Shown in pieces: positions 18,324-25,760 of a DNA stretch of 44,595 nucleotides (position 1 is its first letter; each line of letters opens with the position of its first letter). The DNA lies in contig CANJVW010000013.1 of the NCBI GenBank assembly GCA_947478495.1, forward strand, positions 1-44,595, in the 5' to 3' direction. Below the pieces are notes generated by a model that was not told where the DNA came from, did not search any database, and saw nothing but the letters and a program-made list of their open reading frames with translations. The stretch is from Legionellales bacterium. Its GTDB lineage: Bacteria; Pseudomonadota; Gammaproteobacteria; DSM-16500. Position numbers and translations under genes: made by a program.

Positions 18324-18785
18324 ATGAATCGCATTTCAATCGTTACCTCTATTCTTGCATTATCTTTTTTTTCACAATTAACGTTAGCAGATGATGGCAC
18401 TTTTCATGCTCAGCGCTCTATCTTTTTTACAAATAATCGATCGGTTAATATCACAGCAACAGATCACGATGCATCTCATTACCAAACAACCGCCTTGCCA
18501 TTTTCTCAGCACAGCCTCTACTACCCTATTTATTATCCCGAAGACATACTCAGTCAAGGCGGCCAAATGATCCGCACAATCGTCGTTACATCCGATGTTG
18601 ACCACTCCACCATTTGCACCCTAACAATCACTACGGCTTACCCAAGCACTCATGATATCAAGAGCGACAATGACGCATGTAGCATCACACCTCATGAAGA
18701 CACACCAATACCACAGGGAGAGCTCTGGTGGAAATACATCCTTCACCAATACAAAGATGAAGTCATTATAAACCCCGCCTCCTAG
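18324..18785 (+). CDS. Small exported protein, tandem paralogue 3
   Basis: A 153-residue exported protein with signal peptide MNRISIVTSILALSFFSQLTLA, then DDGTFHAQRSIFFTNNRSV. TICTLTITTAYPSTHD and DACSIT align with paralogues 1 and 2, and the end EVIINPAS matches their terminal strand. The ATG at 18324 has AAGGAA upstream; the longer frame would overlap paralogue 2. It is last in the cluster and followed by a hairpin. Unknown function, no Pfam family recognised. Confidence 0.68.
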   Translation: MNRISIVTSILALSFFSQLTLADDGTFHAQRSIFFTNNRSVNITATDHDASHYQTTALPFSQHSLYYPIYYPEDILSQGGQMIRTIVVTSDVDHSTICTLTITTAYPSTHDIKSDNDACSITPHEDTPIPQGELWWKYILHQYKDEVIINPAS

Positions 18786-18791
18786 TTTGGT

Positions 18792-18819
18792 TTCTCGCTT
18801 ATTCAATGATAAGCGAGAA
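18792..18819 (+). terminator. Hairpin after the exported-protein cluster
   Basis: An 11-bp perfect stem TTCTCGCTTAT/ATAAGCGAGAA around a 6-nt loop, 6 bp after the stop of paralogue 3. There is no T-run after it, so it may protect the 3' end or terminate only weakly. Confidence 0.45.
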
Positions 18820-18881
18820 TGCCCGCACTATACTGAATCCATTCGCCATACGCATCTAGCAAAAATACGATATCATCACAA

Positions 18882-19038
18882 TCAATGATCTAATCGCTCC
18901 CACCGCGCATACGCCTCAGCTATCTCAACAGTCAGCCCATCTAGCTCTTTCACAACACGGGCAATTTCATCAGAGGGTTTTTGATAAAAATCAGGTGATG
19001 ATATGATCTCATGTATTGCGACTTACCTTGCCTCGGAC
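18882..19038 (-). pseudogene. Decayed duplicate of the uup 3' end
   Basis: The minus strand here encodes about 45 codons of an Uup C-terminus (ISSPDFYQKPSDEIARVV and so on, ending ERLDH), closely matching residues at the end of the intact uup gene, whose stop is at 20012. DNA similarity continues about 25 bp past the stop, to a shared CGCATCTAG (18851 and 19982). A TAA interrupts the frame at the upstream edge and there is no start. The copy is imperfect (roughly one base in ten differs), so the duplication is not recent. Confidence 0.8.
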
Positions 19039-19156
19039 ATGCCGGCTTTAATAATTCAGCGGATGCATGCAATCCAGAGCAACTACAGGGGGCAGAGGAA
19101 ATTGATATGGGGTAGATTACGGCAAACAACACCTAATCCACCCTAGATTGTTTAGA

Positions 19157-19450
19157 CTATTCCGAATAGGCTCCTGCTCCAACACGACGACGAGGTAATG
19201 GTGGAAGTGGTTGACCCTCTGCTCTTTCATCTTCTGAGTCCGAAGGAGATATAGGAGGAGGTGGTGATAGCGATTCTTCTCTTCGTTTTTCTATAAACGA
19301 TTGTTTTGATATCTTTCCGGGCGGTGTTCCTGCTTTGCGTTCGTCTTTGACAGCAGGCGCCATGCCTGCCAATCCTAGCGTCCTCATCAACCGCTGCACA
19401 TGTTTTCGATTAATCTTGTAACCAAGCCCACGTATTGGTCGAAAACACAT
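19157..19450 (-). pseudogene. IS3 orfB fragment fused to a foreign proline-rich tail
   Basis: The first 25 or so codons (IRGLGYKINRKHVQRLMRTLGLAGMAP) are the HTH_21-type N-terminal part of an IS3-family orfB. After MAP the homology stops, and the frame continues into an acidic, proline-rich sequence (SPPPPISPSDSEDERAEG, then LPPLPRRRVGAG) that looks like the disordered end of an unrelated chromosomal protein. The DDE domain is absent. A deletion or recombination junction must lie at about 19380. The tail's parent gene is unknown. Confidence 0.6.
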
Positions 19451-19613
19451 GGGATGCCTGTGTTTGTAATTCTTTTTTCCATTGGCTTACCTGGGTCGGA
19501 TGGACTCCCACGTCCTGTGCAATCTCATTGACGGTCTTAAGGCCACGAATTGCCTCAAGTGCTATCTTTGCCTTAAATTCACTGGTAAAAACCTTCCTCT
19601 TCGCTCTGGTCAT
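19410..19613 (-). pseudogene. IS3-family orfA, 3'-truncated
   Basis: A 67-codon frame whose first 55 residues (KRKVFTSEFKAKIALEAI, then VGVHPTQVSQWKKEL) form the HTH_Tnp_1 domain of an IS3-family orfA. The rest is out-of-family read-through where the element has an internal deletion. Just upstream, a terminal sequence (GTGGGCCCCTATTTTCAGAC on the minus strand, near 19653-19674) marks the left end of the element. It belongs to a subgroup related to, but not the same as, the IS at 41635. Confidence 0.75.
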
Positions 19614-19674
19614 GCAATACCCCTTTTCTTGCAGCAGAATACCGCCCTAAACTACTGTCTGAAAATAGGGGCCC

Positions 19675-20000
19675 ACTATAGAAATCATGCCTATACTGCA
19701 ACTGACGTTCATTCCAAAAAGACATATGGAGACTTTTTTCTTTCCGTCAACGATCATCTTAAAAATTGGAATACTCAAACTCGTCTCATGACATCAGATC
19801 AACTCATTTTATTGCAAGAAAAGGCAGAAAAGGAAATGGCAGATATTAACGGACAGCTGCCCGAAGCAGGCAAAGACGATTCGTATATAAGAATTGGCTG
19901 TTTTTTAACTCAGCAAAGAGATAAAATAGATCATTTAATATATAAAATTCAAGAAGAGCTCAAACAACGTGTTGGCCCATGCGCATCTAGGGACCGTTGA
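19675..20000 (+). pseudogene. Orphan C-terminal gene fragment beside the IS3 scar
   Basis: Directly beyond the IS3 terminus a plus-strand frame continues to a stop at 19998-20000. It encodes a helical, charged segment (SVNDHLKNWNTQTR, DQLILLQEKAEKEMADIN, QRDKIDHLIYKIQEELKQR). The in-frame upstream part lies antisense to the transposase, so this is probably the 3' end of a host gene interrupted by the IS. It has no start of its own. The product is not recognisable. Confidence 0.45.
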
Positions 20001-20011
20001 TAGTATCACAA

Positions 20012-21883
20012 TCAATGATCTAATAGCTCCCACCGCGCATACGCCTCAGCGATATCGGCAGTCAACCCATCCAGCTCTTTAATAACACGGGCAATTTCAT
20101 CAGAGGGTTTTTGATAAAAATCAGGTGATGACATAATGTCATGTATTTCGGCTTGCCTCGCTTCCTGCTTCTCGATAATCTTTTGAATCGCTGCCAATTC
20201 TTTTGAATGGGGTTTTTTATCAAGCAGGGACACCGCTTTCGGTTTTTCTGCTTTTCGCGTCTCAGGCAATACCGGTTTTGATGATTCAATCACTTGATGC
20301 GATTCGCGGTAACCACCAATATACTCCGTAATCTGGCCATTGCCCGACAGAACGAGTGTGCTTGTTGCCACATTATCTAAAAATACGCGATCATGACTCA
20401 CCAATAAAATGGTTCCTTGGTATTCCATTAACAAACTTTCCAATAATTCGAGTGTTTCTATATCCAAATCATTCGTCGGCTCATCCAAGACCAATAAATT
20501 ACTGGGACGACTGAATAAACGGGCTAGCAATAAGCGATTACTCTCTCCACCTGACAACGCTTTTACGGGTGTTCTGGCGCGCTCTGGCGTAAATAAAAAG
20601 TCGCCCAAATAACTAATGACATGTCTTTTTTTGCCATCAATTTCAATGAAGTCATTTCCTTCCGCGACGTTATCCAATACCGTTTTCTCAAGATCCAATG
20701 CAGCTCGCAATTGATCGAAATACGCAATTTCTAACTGCGTACCATGCGTCACCACACCCTTTGAAGGCTCTAAATTTTTCAATAAAATATTCAAAAATGT
20801 ACTTTTCCCCACGCCATTAGGACCAATCAGCGCAATACGATCCCCGCGAATGACGCGCAGTGAAAAATCACGCAGAATACATTTGTCTCCAAAATAATGG
20901 GACACATGATCCAAATCAATAACGAGCTTCCCTGATTTTTTCGCTTCATTAAGTAAAAACGTTGTTTTACCCTGTACTTCACGACGTGCAGCACGCTCCT
21001 TGCGTAGCGCCTCTAGTGCGCGCACACGGCCCTCATTACGCGTACGACGGGCCTTGATCCCTTGGCGAATCCATTTCTCTTCGAGCGCCAGCTTCTTATC
21101 GAATAGAGCCGCTTGATTTTCTTCTGCTTGCAATAATTCTTCTTTTCGTCTCAGAAAATTAGCATAATCGCCCGGCCATGAGGTCAATTGACCACGATCC
21201 AATTCAATAATACGGGTCGCCAATCGTTGCAGCAATGCACGATCATGGGTAATAAAAATAAGTCCGATTCCCTCATTCATCAATTGATCTTCTAACCATT
21301 GAATGGCTTCAATATCAAGATGGTTGGTAGGCTCATCTAACAACAGTAATTCAGGGGATGTGACTAATGCGCGCGCTAATGCCGCACGACGCTGCCAACC
21401 GCCCGACAAACTCGCCACTTTAATATCGGGATCTAATTCAAGACGCATGAGAATAGTCGTCATGCGCTGCTCGAACTGCCAGCCATCTTTTCCATCGATC
21501 GCTTGTTGCAATCTCTCAAGCTGAATTAAATCATCCGACGTGCACGACGTTGACAACTTATGCGTTAACGCATGATAAGCAGAGAGCAACTTGCCTGTTT
21601 CAGCGAGTCCTTCTGCCACAAATTCGTAGACAGTAGATGATTCTTGCAGGGGTAACTCTTGTGATAAGCGCGCTACACGAAGCGTGGGCTTGCGCCAAAC
21701 AGAGCCCCGATCAGGCAGCTGTGTTCCTTCAATGATTTTCAATAACGATGACTTACCGGTGCCATTTCGTCCAATAAGACAAAGGCGTTCACCAACACTA
21801 ACCTGTAGCTTAATACCATCTAATAAAACATCCAGACCAAACGCCAATGAGACGTTGTCTAGCATCACCAAGTGATCAGCCAT
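20012..21883 (-). CDS. uup: ABC-F ATPase Uup
   Basis: A 623-residue soluble ABC-F protein with two ATPase domains: Walker A GRNGTGKSS, signature LSGGWQRRAALARAL and Walker B LLLDEPTNHLD in the first; GPNGVGKST, LSGGESNRLLLARLF and LVLDEPTNDLD in the second. A charged linker lies between them and a C-terminal coiled-coil domain (about 540-623, KPHSKELAAIQKIIEKQEAR) is typical of Uup. Uup binds ribosomes and DNA branch structures and limits precise transposon excision. It lies downstream of fis. A partial copy of its last 45 codons lies at 18882. Confidence 0.93.
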   Translation of the reverse strand: MADHLVMLDNVSLAFGLDVLLDGIKLQVSVGERLCLIGRNGTGKSSLLKIIEGTQLPDRGSVWRKPTLRVARLSQELPLQESSTVYEFVAEGLAETGKLLSAYHALTHKLSTSCTSDDLIQLERLQQAIDGKDGWQFEQRMTTILMRLELDPDIKVASLSGGWQRRAALARALVTSPELLLLDEPTNHLDIEAIQWLEDQLMNEGIGLIFITHDRALLQRLATRIIELDRGQLTSWPGDYANFLRRKEELLQAEENQAALFDKKLALEEKWIRQGIKARRTRNEGRVRALEALRKERAARREVQGKTTFLLNEAKKSGKLVIDLDHVSHYFGDKCILRDFSLRVIRGDRIALIGPNGVGKSTFLNILLKNLEPSKGVVTHGTQLEIAYFDQLRAALDLEKTVLDNVAEGNDFIEIDGKKRHVISYLGDFLFTPERARTPVKALSGGESNRLLLARLFSRPSNLLVLDEPTNDLDIETLELLESLLMEYQGTILLVSHDRVFLDNVATSTLVLSGNGQITEYIGGYRESHQVIESSKPVLPETRKAEKPKAVSLLDKKPHSKELAAIQKIIEKQEARQAEIHDIMSSPDFYQKPSDEIARVIKELDGLTADIAEAYARWELLDH

Positions 21884-21935
21884 CTTAAAGCCCTCTCCCC
21901 CGATCAGAGAGAGGGGTCTCTCTGGTTAGGTTAAT

Positions 21936-22196
21936 TTAATCTAACATACCATACTGTTTTAATTTCTTTCGCAATGTCCCACGTGATAGACCCAATATCT
22001 GAGCCATTTTAACTTGGTTGTAATGCGTGTGATTAATCAGTACTTCCAACAAAGGACGTTCGATTTCTTCAAGCAAAATGCCATAGAAATCAACCGGCTG
22101 CTCTGCGCCAATATTCAAAAAATAATTCCGCAATGTGTCTCTGACGGCTTGTTTTAATGTAATATTGCCTACTGCATCTGCTGTGTTTCCGCTCAT
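21936..22196 (-). CDS. fis: DNA-binding protein Fis
   Basis: An 86-residue nucleoid protein. The C-terminal helix-turn-helix HYNQVKMAQILGLSRGTLRKKLKQYGM is the Fis signature, and the N-terminal part supplies the dimerisation helices. Fis bends DNA and regulates rRNA promoters; in Legionella and Coxiella relatives Fis paralogues control virulence traits. In enterics fis follows dusB. Here the upstream gene is a Lys-rich protein instead, about 57 bp away, on the same strand. Confidence 0.93.
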   Translation of the reverse strand: MSGNTADAVGNITLKQAVRDTLRNYFLNIGAEQPVDFYGILLEEIERPLLEVLINHTHYNQVKMAQILGLSRGTLRKKLKQYGMLD

Positions 22197-22253
22197 TATT
22201 CAACTCCATCTAATTCCATATAAAAGTTAGCATTACTTAAGACTCTACGTACA

Positions 22254-22817
22254 TTAACTTGTTACAGCTTCTTTCTCAGTAACAACAGAAACAGGCGAGA
22301 CATCTTCCTTAGATAGAGCACGACCTATCATTGCATTCACACTTTTCGCTATTTTTTTCTTGCTTTGATTGATTTTTTTAACAGCCTTTTTGACTGTTAC
22401 TTTTTGCACTTTGCCCAATTGCTCAATGTGTTTTTTTAATGCGGAGAATTGTTTTTTCTTCAAGGAAAATGCTTGCTCTTGTTTTTTAGCCGCCGCCAAT
22501 TCCAACGTTAACCGCTTAATAGTCTCATTAAGGGATGTGTATGTTTTTTTAGCAGAAACTAATTTCTTTTTAGCAGTAGCTGTTAATGCTTTTTTGTCCC
22601 CTTTGGCGAGCAACGCACCCGTCAGCTTACCTTGAGCATTCGCTTTTTTTAGCGCATCGGCTAACTGAGCCGTTTTCTTCTGCAACACTTCCAGGTCTTG
22701 ACGAAACTGCGCAGGCAATTGCGCCACGATCACCAACAAATCTTTTTCTAATCGCTCAGCGAGTGTTGTCATTTTCATTGAAGTTTTTTTTTCTTTTTTG
22801 GCTTTCTTGCGTAACAT
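22254..22817 (-). CDS. Lysine-rich coiled-coil protein, histone-like
   Basis: A 187-residue protein with a strongly basic ends-and-middle composition (KKAKKEKK at the start, KKAVKKINQSKKKIAKS near the C-terminus) and long heptad-like helices between. No signal peptide or enzymatic motif. The composition suggests nucleic-acid binding, as in bacterial histone H1-like proteins, and its place next to fis and proQ is consistent with a nucleoid or RNA-associated role. No family recognised; function is inference. AGGAGA before the ATG supports the start. Confidence 0.65.
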   Translation of the reverse strand: MLRKKAKKEKKTSMKMTTLAERLEKDLLVIVAQLPAQFRQDLEVLQKKTAQLADALKKANAQGKLTGALLAKGDKKALTATAKKKLVSAKKTYTSLNETIKRLTLELAAAKKQEQAFSLKKKQFSALKKHIEQLGKVQKVTVKKAVKKINQSKKKIAKSVNAMIGRALSKEDVSPVSVVTEKEAVTS

Positions 22818-22937
22818 AAAAATCTCCTATCAGTAAATTAGACTTTAGAATTTAACATTCTTCTGTCCTACAAGTCTATAGAGAGATTATAAAAAAGTTC
22901 AGCAATCCCCACGACATTACACAATGTGCTATTCTTA

Positions 22938-23078
22938 GAGGGGAGAATCGTGATTCCCTCCTCATAAGTGCAAGCAAAAGCTTTGCTTTTGCATAGCATA
23001 AAACTAAGGAAGAAGTTTTCGCTCGTAAGAGCGGGAACTCCTGAAAAAAGTTGATTTCGCTGTAATAAGTTATTACAG
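22938..23078 (+). promoter_or_regulatory. Structured leader of proQ with four hairpins
   Basis: Four successive hairpins lie in 140 bp upstream of proQ: 22938-22963 (GAGGGGAGAATC with GATTCCCTCCTC, one mismatch); 22974-22992 (GCAAAAGC/GCTTTTGC); 23015-23038 (GTTTTCGCTC, GTAA loop, GAGCGGGAAC); and 23060-23078 (perfect CTGTAATAA-G-TTATTACAG). The density is well above that of other intergenic regions here. It could be a translational control leader, a ProQ-bound autoregulatory element, or an independent small RNA. Confidence 0.5.
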
Positions 23079-23109
23079 TAGCTTCTTGAGGTTGCATAAG
23101 GAGTAATGT

Positions 23110-23634
23110 GTGAGCGAAACGTTAAAAGAACAATTAGAAGCCCTTGTTGTGCGTTCTTCCCCTTCAGGTAAACCAAAACATTCAACCGACGCAAGTCATG
23201 GCTCACTCAAAAATAGAGGCGCGCCCAAAGATAATAATAAAAAACGAGAGGATTCAGCGACAAACAAACAAAAACAAAAACCCGCTTGGTTAGAGCATGC
23301 GCGATACGGCGTAGAACTCCTCAAAGCCCATTTTCCTCTTTGCTTTAAAGAAATGAAAGCGGTGCAACCTCTCAAAATCGGCATTAAACAAGACCTCGTC
23401 CTCGTCCTCAGCAAGCAACAGGATCTCGCACTCAGCGATAAAGCCTGTATGGTTGAAAGCCTTGCCTATTATGTCAGTTCCGCTATATACCACCAAAACA
23501 TGTTAGTGGGCACAACGCGAATTGATCTAAACGGCCAGCCCATGGGAATGGTTACCGAAGAAGAGGCGCAATATGCTCTTATGCGGAAAGCACAATGGGG
23601 AAAAAAGCACGAGCTTCTGTTGCCTAAACGCTAG
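23110..23634 (+). CDS. proQ: ProQ/FinO-domain RNA chaperone
   Basis: A 174-residue protein. A disordered, charged N-terminal region (1-60) precedes a ProQ/FinO domain (about 62-165): ARYGVELLKAHFPLCFKEMKA, PLKIGIKQDL, then the helical part ending in EEEAQYALMRKAQWGKK. Such proteins bind 3' terminator hairpins of sRNAs and mRNAs and act as global RNA chaperones. It initiates at GTG with AAGGAG 7 nt upstream. It lacks the C-terminal Tudor-like domain of E. coli ProQ, so it is a minimal version with an N-terminal tail, like Legionella RocC-type proteins. Convergent with the transpeptidase gene. Confidence 0.88.
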   Translation: MSETLKEQLEALVVRSSPSGKPKHSTDASHGSLKNRGAPKDNNKKREDSATNKQKQKPAWLEHARYGVELLKAHFPLCFKEMKAVQPLKIGIKQDLVLVLSKQQDLALSDKACMVESLAYYVSSAIYHQNMLVGTTRIDLNGQPMGMVTEEEAQYALMRKAQWGKKHELLLPKR

Positions 23635-23642
23635 GCGCTCAT

Positions 23643-24338
23643 TTATATTTTCTGATCCTTCACAATGACCGATAGCGCCTCTCCTTTACGCACGAAATTC
23701 TCATTCAGCCATTTAGCATCTTCTACGAATAAGCGAACGCAGCCATGGCTATCATTATATCCTGGCACATTAAACGATCCATGCAACGCAAACCCACCGT
23801 GAAAAAACATGCAATATGGCATCGGCGCGCCACCCTGACCAATGGGAAAGATAGTGGATTTACACCCTCCCCCTTCTTTGCGATAAATGGAAAAACTCCC
23901 AACAGCCGTATGACACGCCCCTTTGATATCCGGGCAATATCCTCTGCCGCCCGACACAGGGCCCCAATAAACCAAATGGCCGTCCGTATCATAGGCGCCA
24001 AAGGCTTGCTGATCTTGATCCAGTGAAACCATAATAACTTTTTCGCCCGGCGCATCAATTTTTTTCTTAAAAGGAGAATAATCTAAGAGTTGTGCATCCT
24101 TAGGGGGTTCCTTAAACACTGCAATGACCATTCCTCGATGCAACTGAATATTCATGCGATTAAGGCGCATCATAATGCTGCGTTGGGTGGTATCCGGAAA
24201 TAAGGTTTCCCAAGTCTCTGATTTCTTCACTTTTAAACACTGCAGATGAGGATCTTTGTCACACCAACGAGCACCATAAGGCGTCGCACCAATAATAGTG
24301 CTGCACAAAAGAAGCGAGACGCACCAAGTTCCTTTCAT
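23643..24338 (-). CDS. L,D-transpeptidase (YkuD)
   Basis: A 231-residue exported cell-wall enzyme. Signal peptide MKGTWCVSLLLCSTIIGA, an N-terminal LysM-like stretch (ETWETLFPDTTQRSIMMRLNRMNIQLHRGM), then the YkuD catalytic domain with HGGFALHGS and the nucleophile motif SHGCVRLF. It forms 3-3 peptidoglycan crosslinks or anchors proteins to peptidoglycan. The ATG at 24338 has AGAGG upstream; a longer frame to 24356 lacks a good site. It is transcribed from the same strand as mltA, 63 bp downstream of it, so two peptidoglycan enzymes are likely co-expressed. Confidence 0.9.
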   Translation of the reverse strand: MKGTWCVSLLLCSTIIGATPYGARWCDKDPHLQCLKVKKSETWETLFPDTTQRSIMMRLNRMNIQLHRGMVIAVFKEPPKDAQLLDYSPFKKKIDAPGEKVIMVSLDQDQQAFGAYDTDGHLVYWGPVSGGRGYCPDIKGACHTAVGSFSIYRKEGGGCKSTIFPIGQGGAPMPYCMFFHGGFALHGSFNVPGYNDSHGCVRLFVEDAKWLNENFVRKGEALSVIVKDQKI

Positions 24339-24401
24339 GACTATACCTCTCAGCAACTATCTTGCTGTCAGTATAGACCGTTAATCTATTTTTTGTGAGA
24401 T

Positions 24402-25562
24402 TCAGACTTCTCGAGGGAGCAGCAACCAATACCGCCCAGGCTGCCTCATGTGCCCCGCTTGATCCGCAGCCGTCGTTCCCTCCCCCCAATAAATATCGCC
24501 TCGCACAGCCCCTTTAATCGCACCGCCTACATCCTGGGCCACCAGTAAATGGTGATAAGCCGTCGCATTAGGTAATGTCGTTTCTAACCACAGCGGTGCA
24601 CCAAGCGGAATATAATGCGTATCCACCGCTAACGATCGTTCTGCTGTCAAGGGCACTTGCTCAGTCCCTAAAGGCGCCTTCTCTTTTAACACTCTAAAAA
24701 ACACATAGGATGCATTTTGATTAAGCAAGGCATCCGCTTGATCAGGATGAGAAGATAACCAATCCCGAATCGCTTGCATGGACATTTTTGATTTCTCTAT
24801 TTCTTTCTTCTTAATCAGAATTTTCCCGATCGCGGTATACGGCTGCCCATTGGTGCTCGCAAACCCAATCAAGAGGCACTGATGATGCGGTAAACGCACA
24901 ATCGCTGACCCCTGAATTTCCGCAAAAAAGAGATCCGCCCGGCTCGATGCCCACGCAATAACTTTTCCCTGTGACCGGATAGCACCCTGTTGAATCGCCT
25001 CACGATCCGGATAAGGCCGCAACGCATGGCCTTTCAATTGACCCACCAATGTCTTATCCAACCATGCCTTATTAAACAAACCCAAATCAACCTTTACCAA
25101 GTCACTCGGCACCGCATAAATAGGCGCACTTGCCTGCTTTATCTTGTGGAGACTGCCTTCAATCGCCGGCAAATAATACCCTGTGAATAAACCGCGTGTA
25201 TTCCAGTGATCTCTCACCACATAGGGCATAAAATACGTTTCAAAAAATTGTCGCGCACTTTTCCTGTCAACTGACGTTAACTGATTTGCTGCTACACAAA
25301 GCCGCTGCCATGCTTGGGTGTTGCCAGCCTCCGTTAAGTGAAAATAAGACTGATCGGGCGATCGCTTAAGAATGGAAACGCACGACTTCTGAAATGCTTT
25401 TAATGCAGCTGCTTGATCGTCCTGATCCCATCCAGCTAGCTGGCCAAACTGCGTTTTTTGCAACAAAATATGCGAACCAAACGCACCCTCATAATAGGCA
25501 ACCAATAATGAAATGAAAATAACAACAACGCTTGAGATCATACTTTTTTTATAAAAAGACAT
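24402..25562 (-). CDS. mltA: Membrane-bound lytic transglycosylase A
   Basis: A 386-residue murein hydrolase that cleaves MurNAc-GlcNAc bonds with 1,6-anhydro formation. An N-terminal membrane anchor (MISSVVVIFISLLVAYY) precedes the MltA domain (FTGYYLPAIEGS, AWASSRADLFFAEIQGSAIV) and the C-terminal 3D domain (PLTAERSLAVDTHYIPLGAPLW, VAQDVGGAIKGAVRGDIYWG with the catalytic Asp). No lipobox Cys is seen, so it is anchored by the TM helix or cleaved, rather than lipidated as in E. coli. Confidence 0.92.
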   Translation of the reverse strand: MSFYKKSMISSVVVIFISLLVAYYEGAFGSHILLQKTQFGQLAGWDQDDQAAALKAFQKSCVSILKRSPDQSYFHLTEAGNTQAWQRLCVAANQLTSVDRKSARQFFETYFMPYVVRDHWNTRGLFTGYYLPAIEGSLHKIKQASAPIYAVPSDLVKVDLGLFNKAWLDKTLVGQLKGHALRPYPDREAIQQGAIRSQGKVIAWASSRADLFFAEIQGSAIVRLPHHQCLLIGFASTNGQPYTAIGKILIKKKEIEKSKMSMQAIRDWLSSHPDQADALLNQNASYVFFRVLKEKAPLGTEQVPLTAERSLAVDTHYIPLGAPLWLETTLPNATAYHHLLVAQDVGGAIKGAVRGDIYWGEGTTAADQAGHMRQPGRYWLLLPREV

Positions 25563-25760
25563 AAAAATAACCCGGTGAAATGTTCTTCATTCTTGATGAT
25601 CCACCTAATAAAGTCGAGTCATTTTTTATTTTGTCATCCCCGCACTTTTTTTTCATCAACTATGTTTCCCTTAGAAAAATAGATCTTTCCAAATCAAGGT
25701 GAAACGTTATAATCGATTTACCACCTGTCAGAATCGAATGAAATAACGAACAGATTCCCC

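Noticed and set aside
19482-19674. Plus-strand start of a 172-codon ORF
   Set aside because: This part is antisense to the IS3 orfA. Only the portion after the IS end at 19675 looks like former coding sequence.
22868-23206. Minus-strand ORFs across the proQ leader
   Set aside because: They are open by chance over the hairpins, lack start signals and run antisense into proQ.
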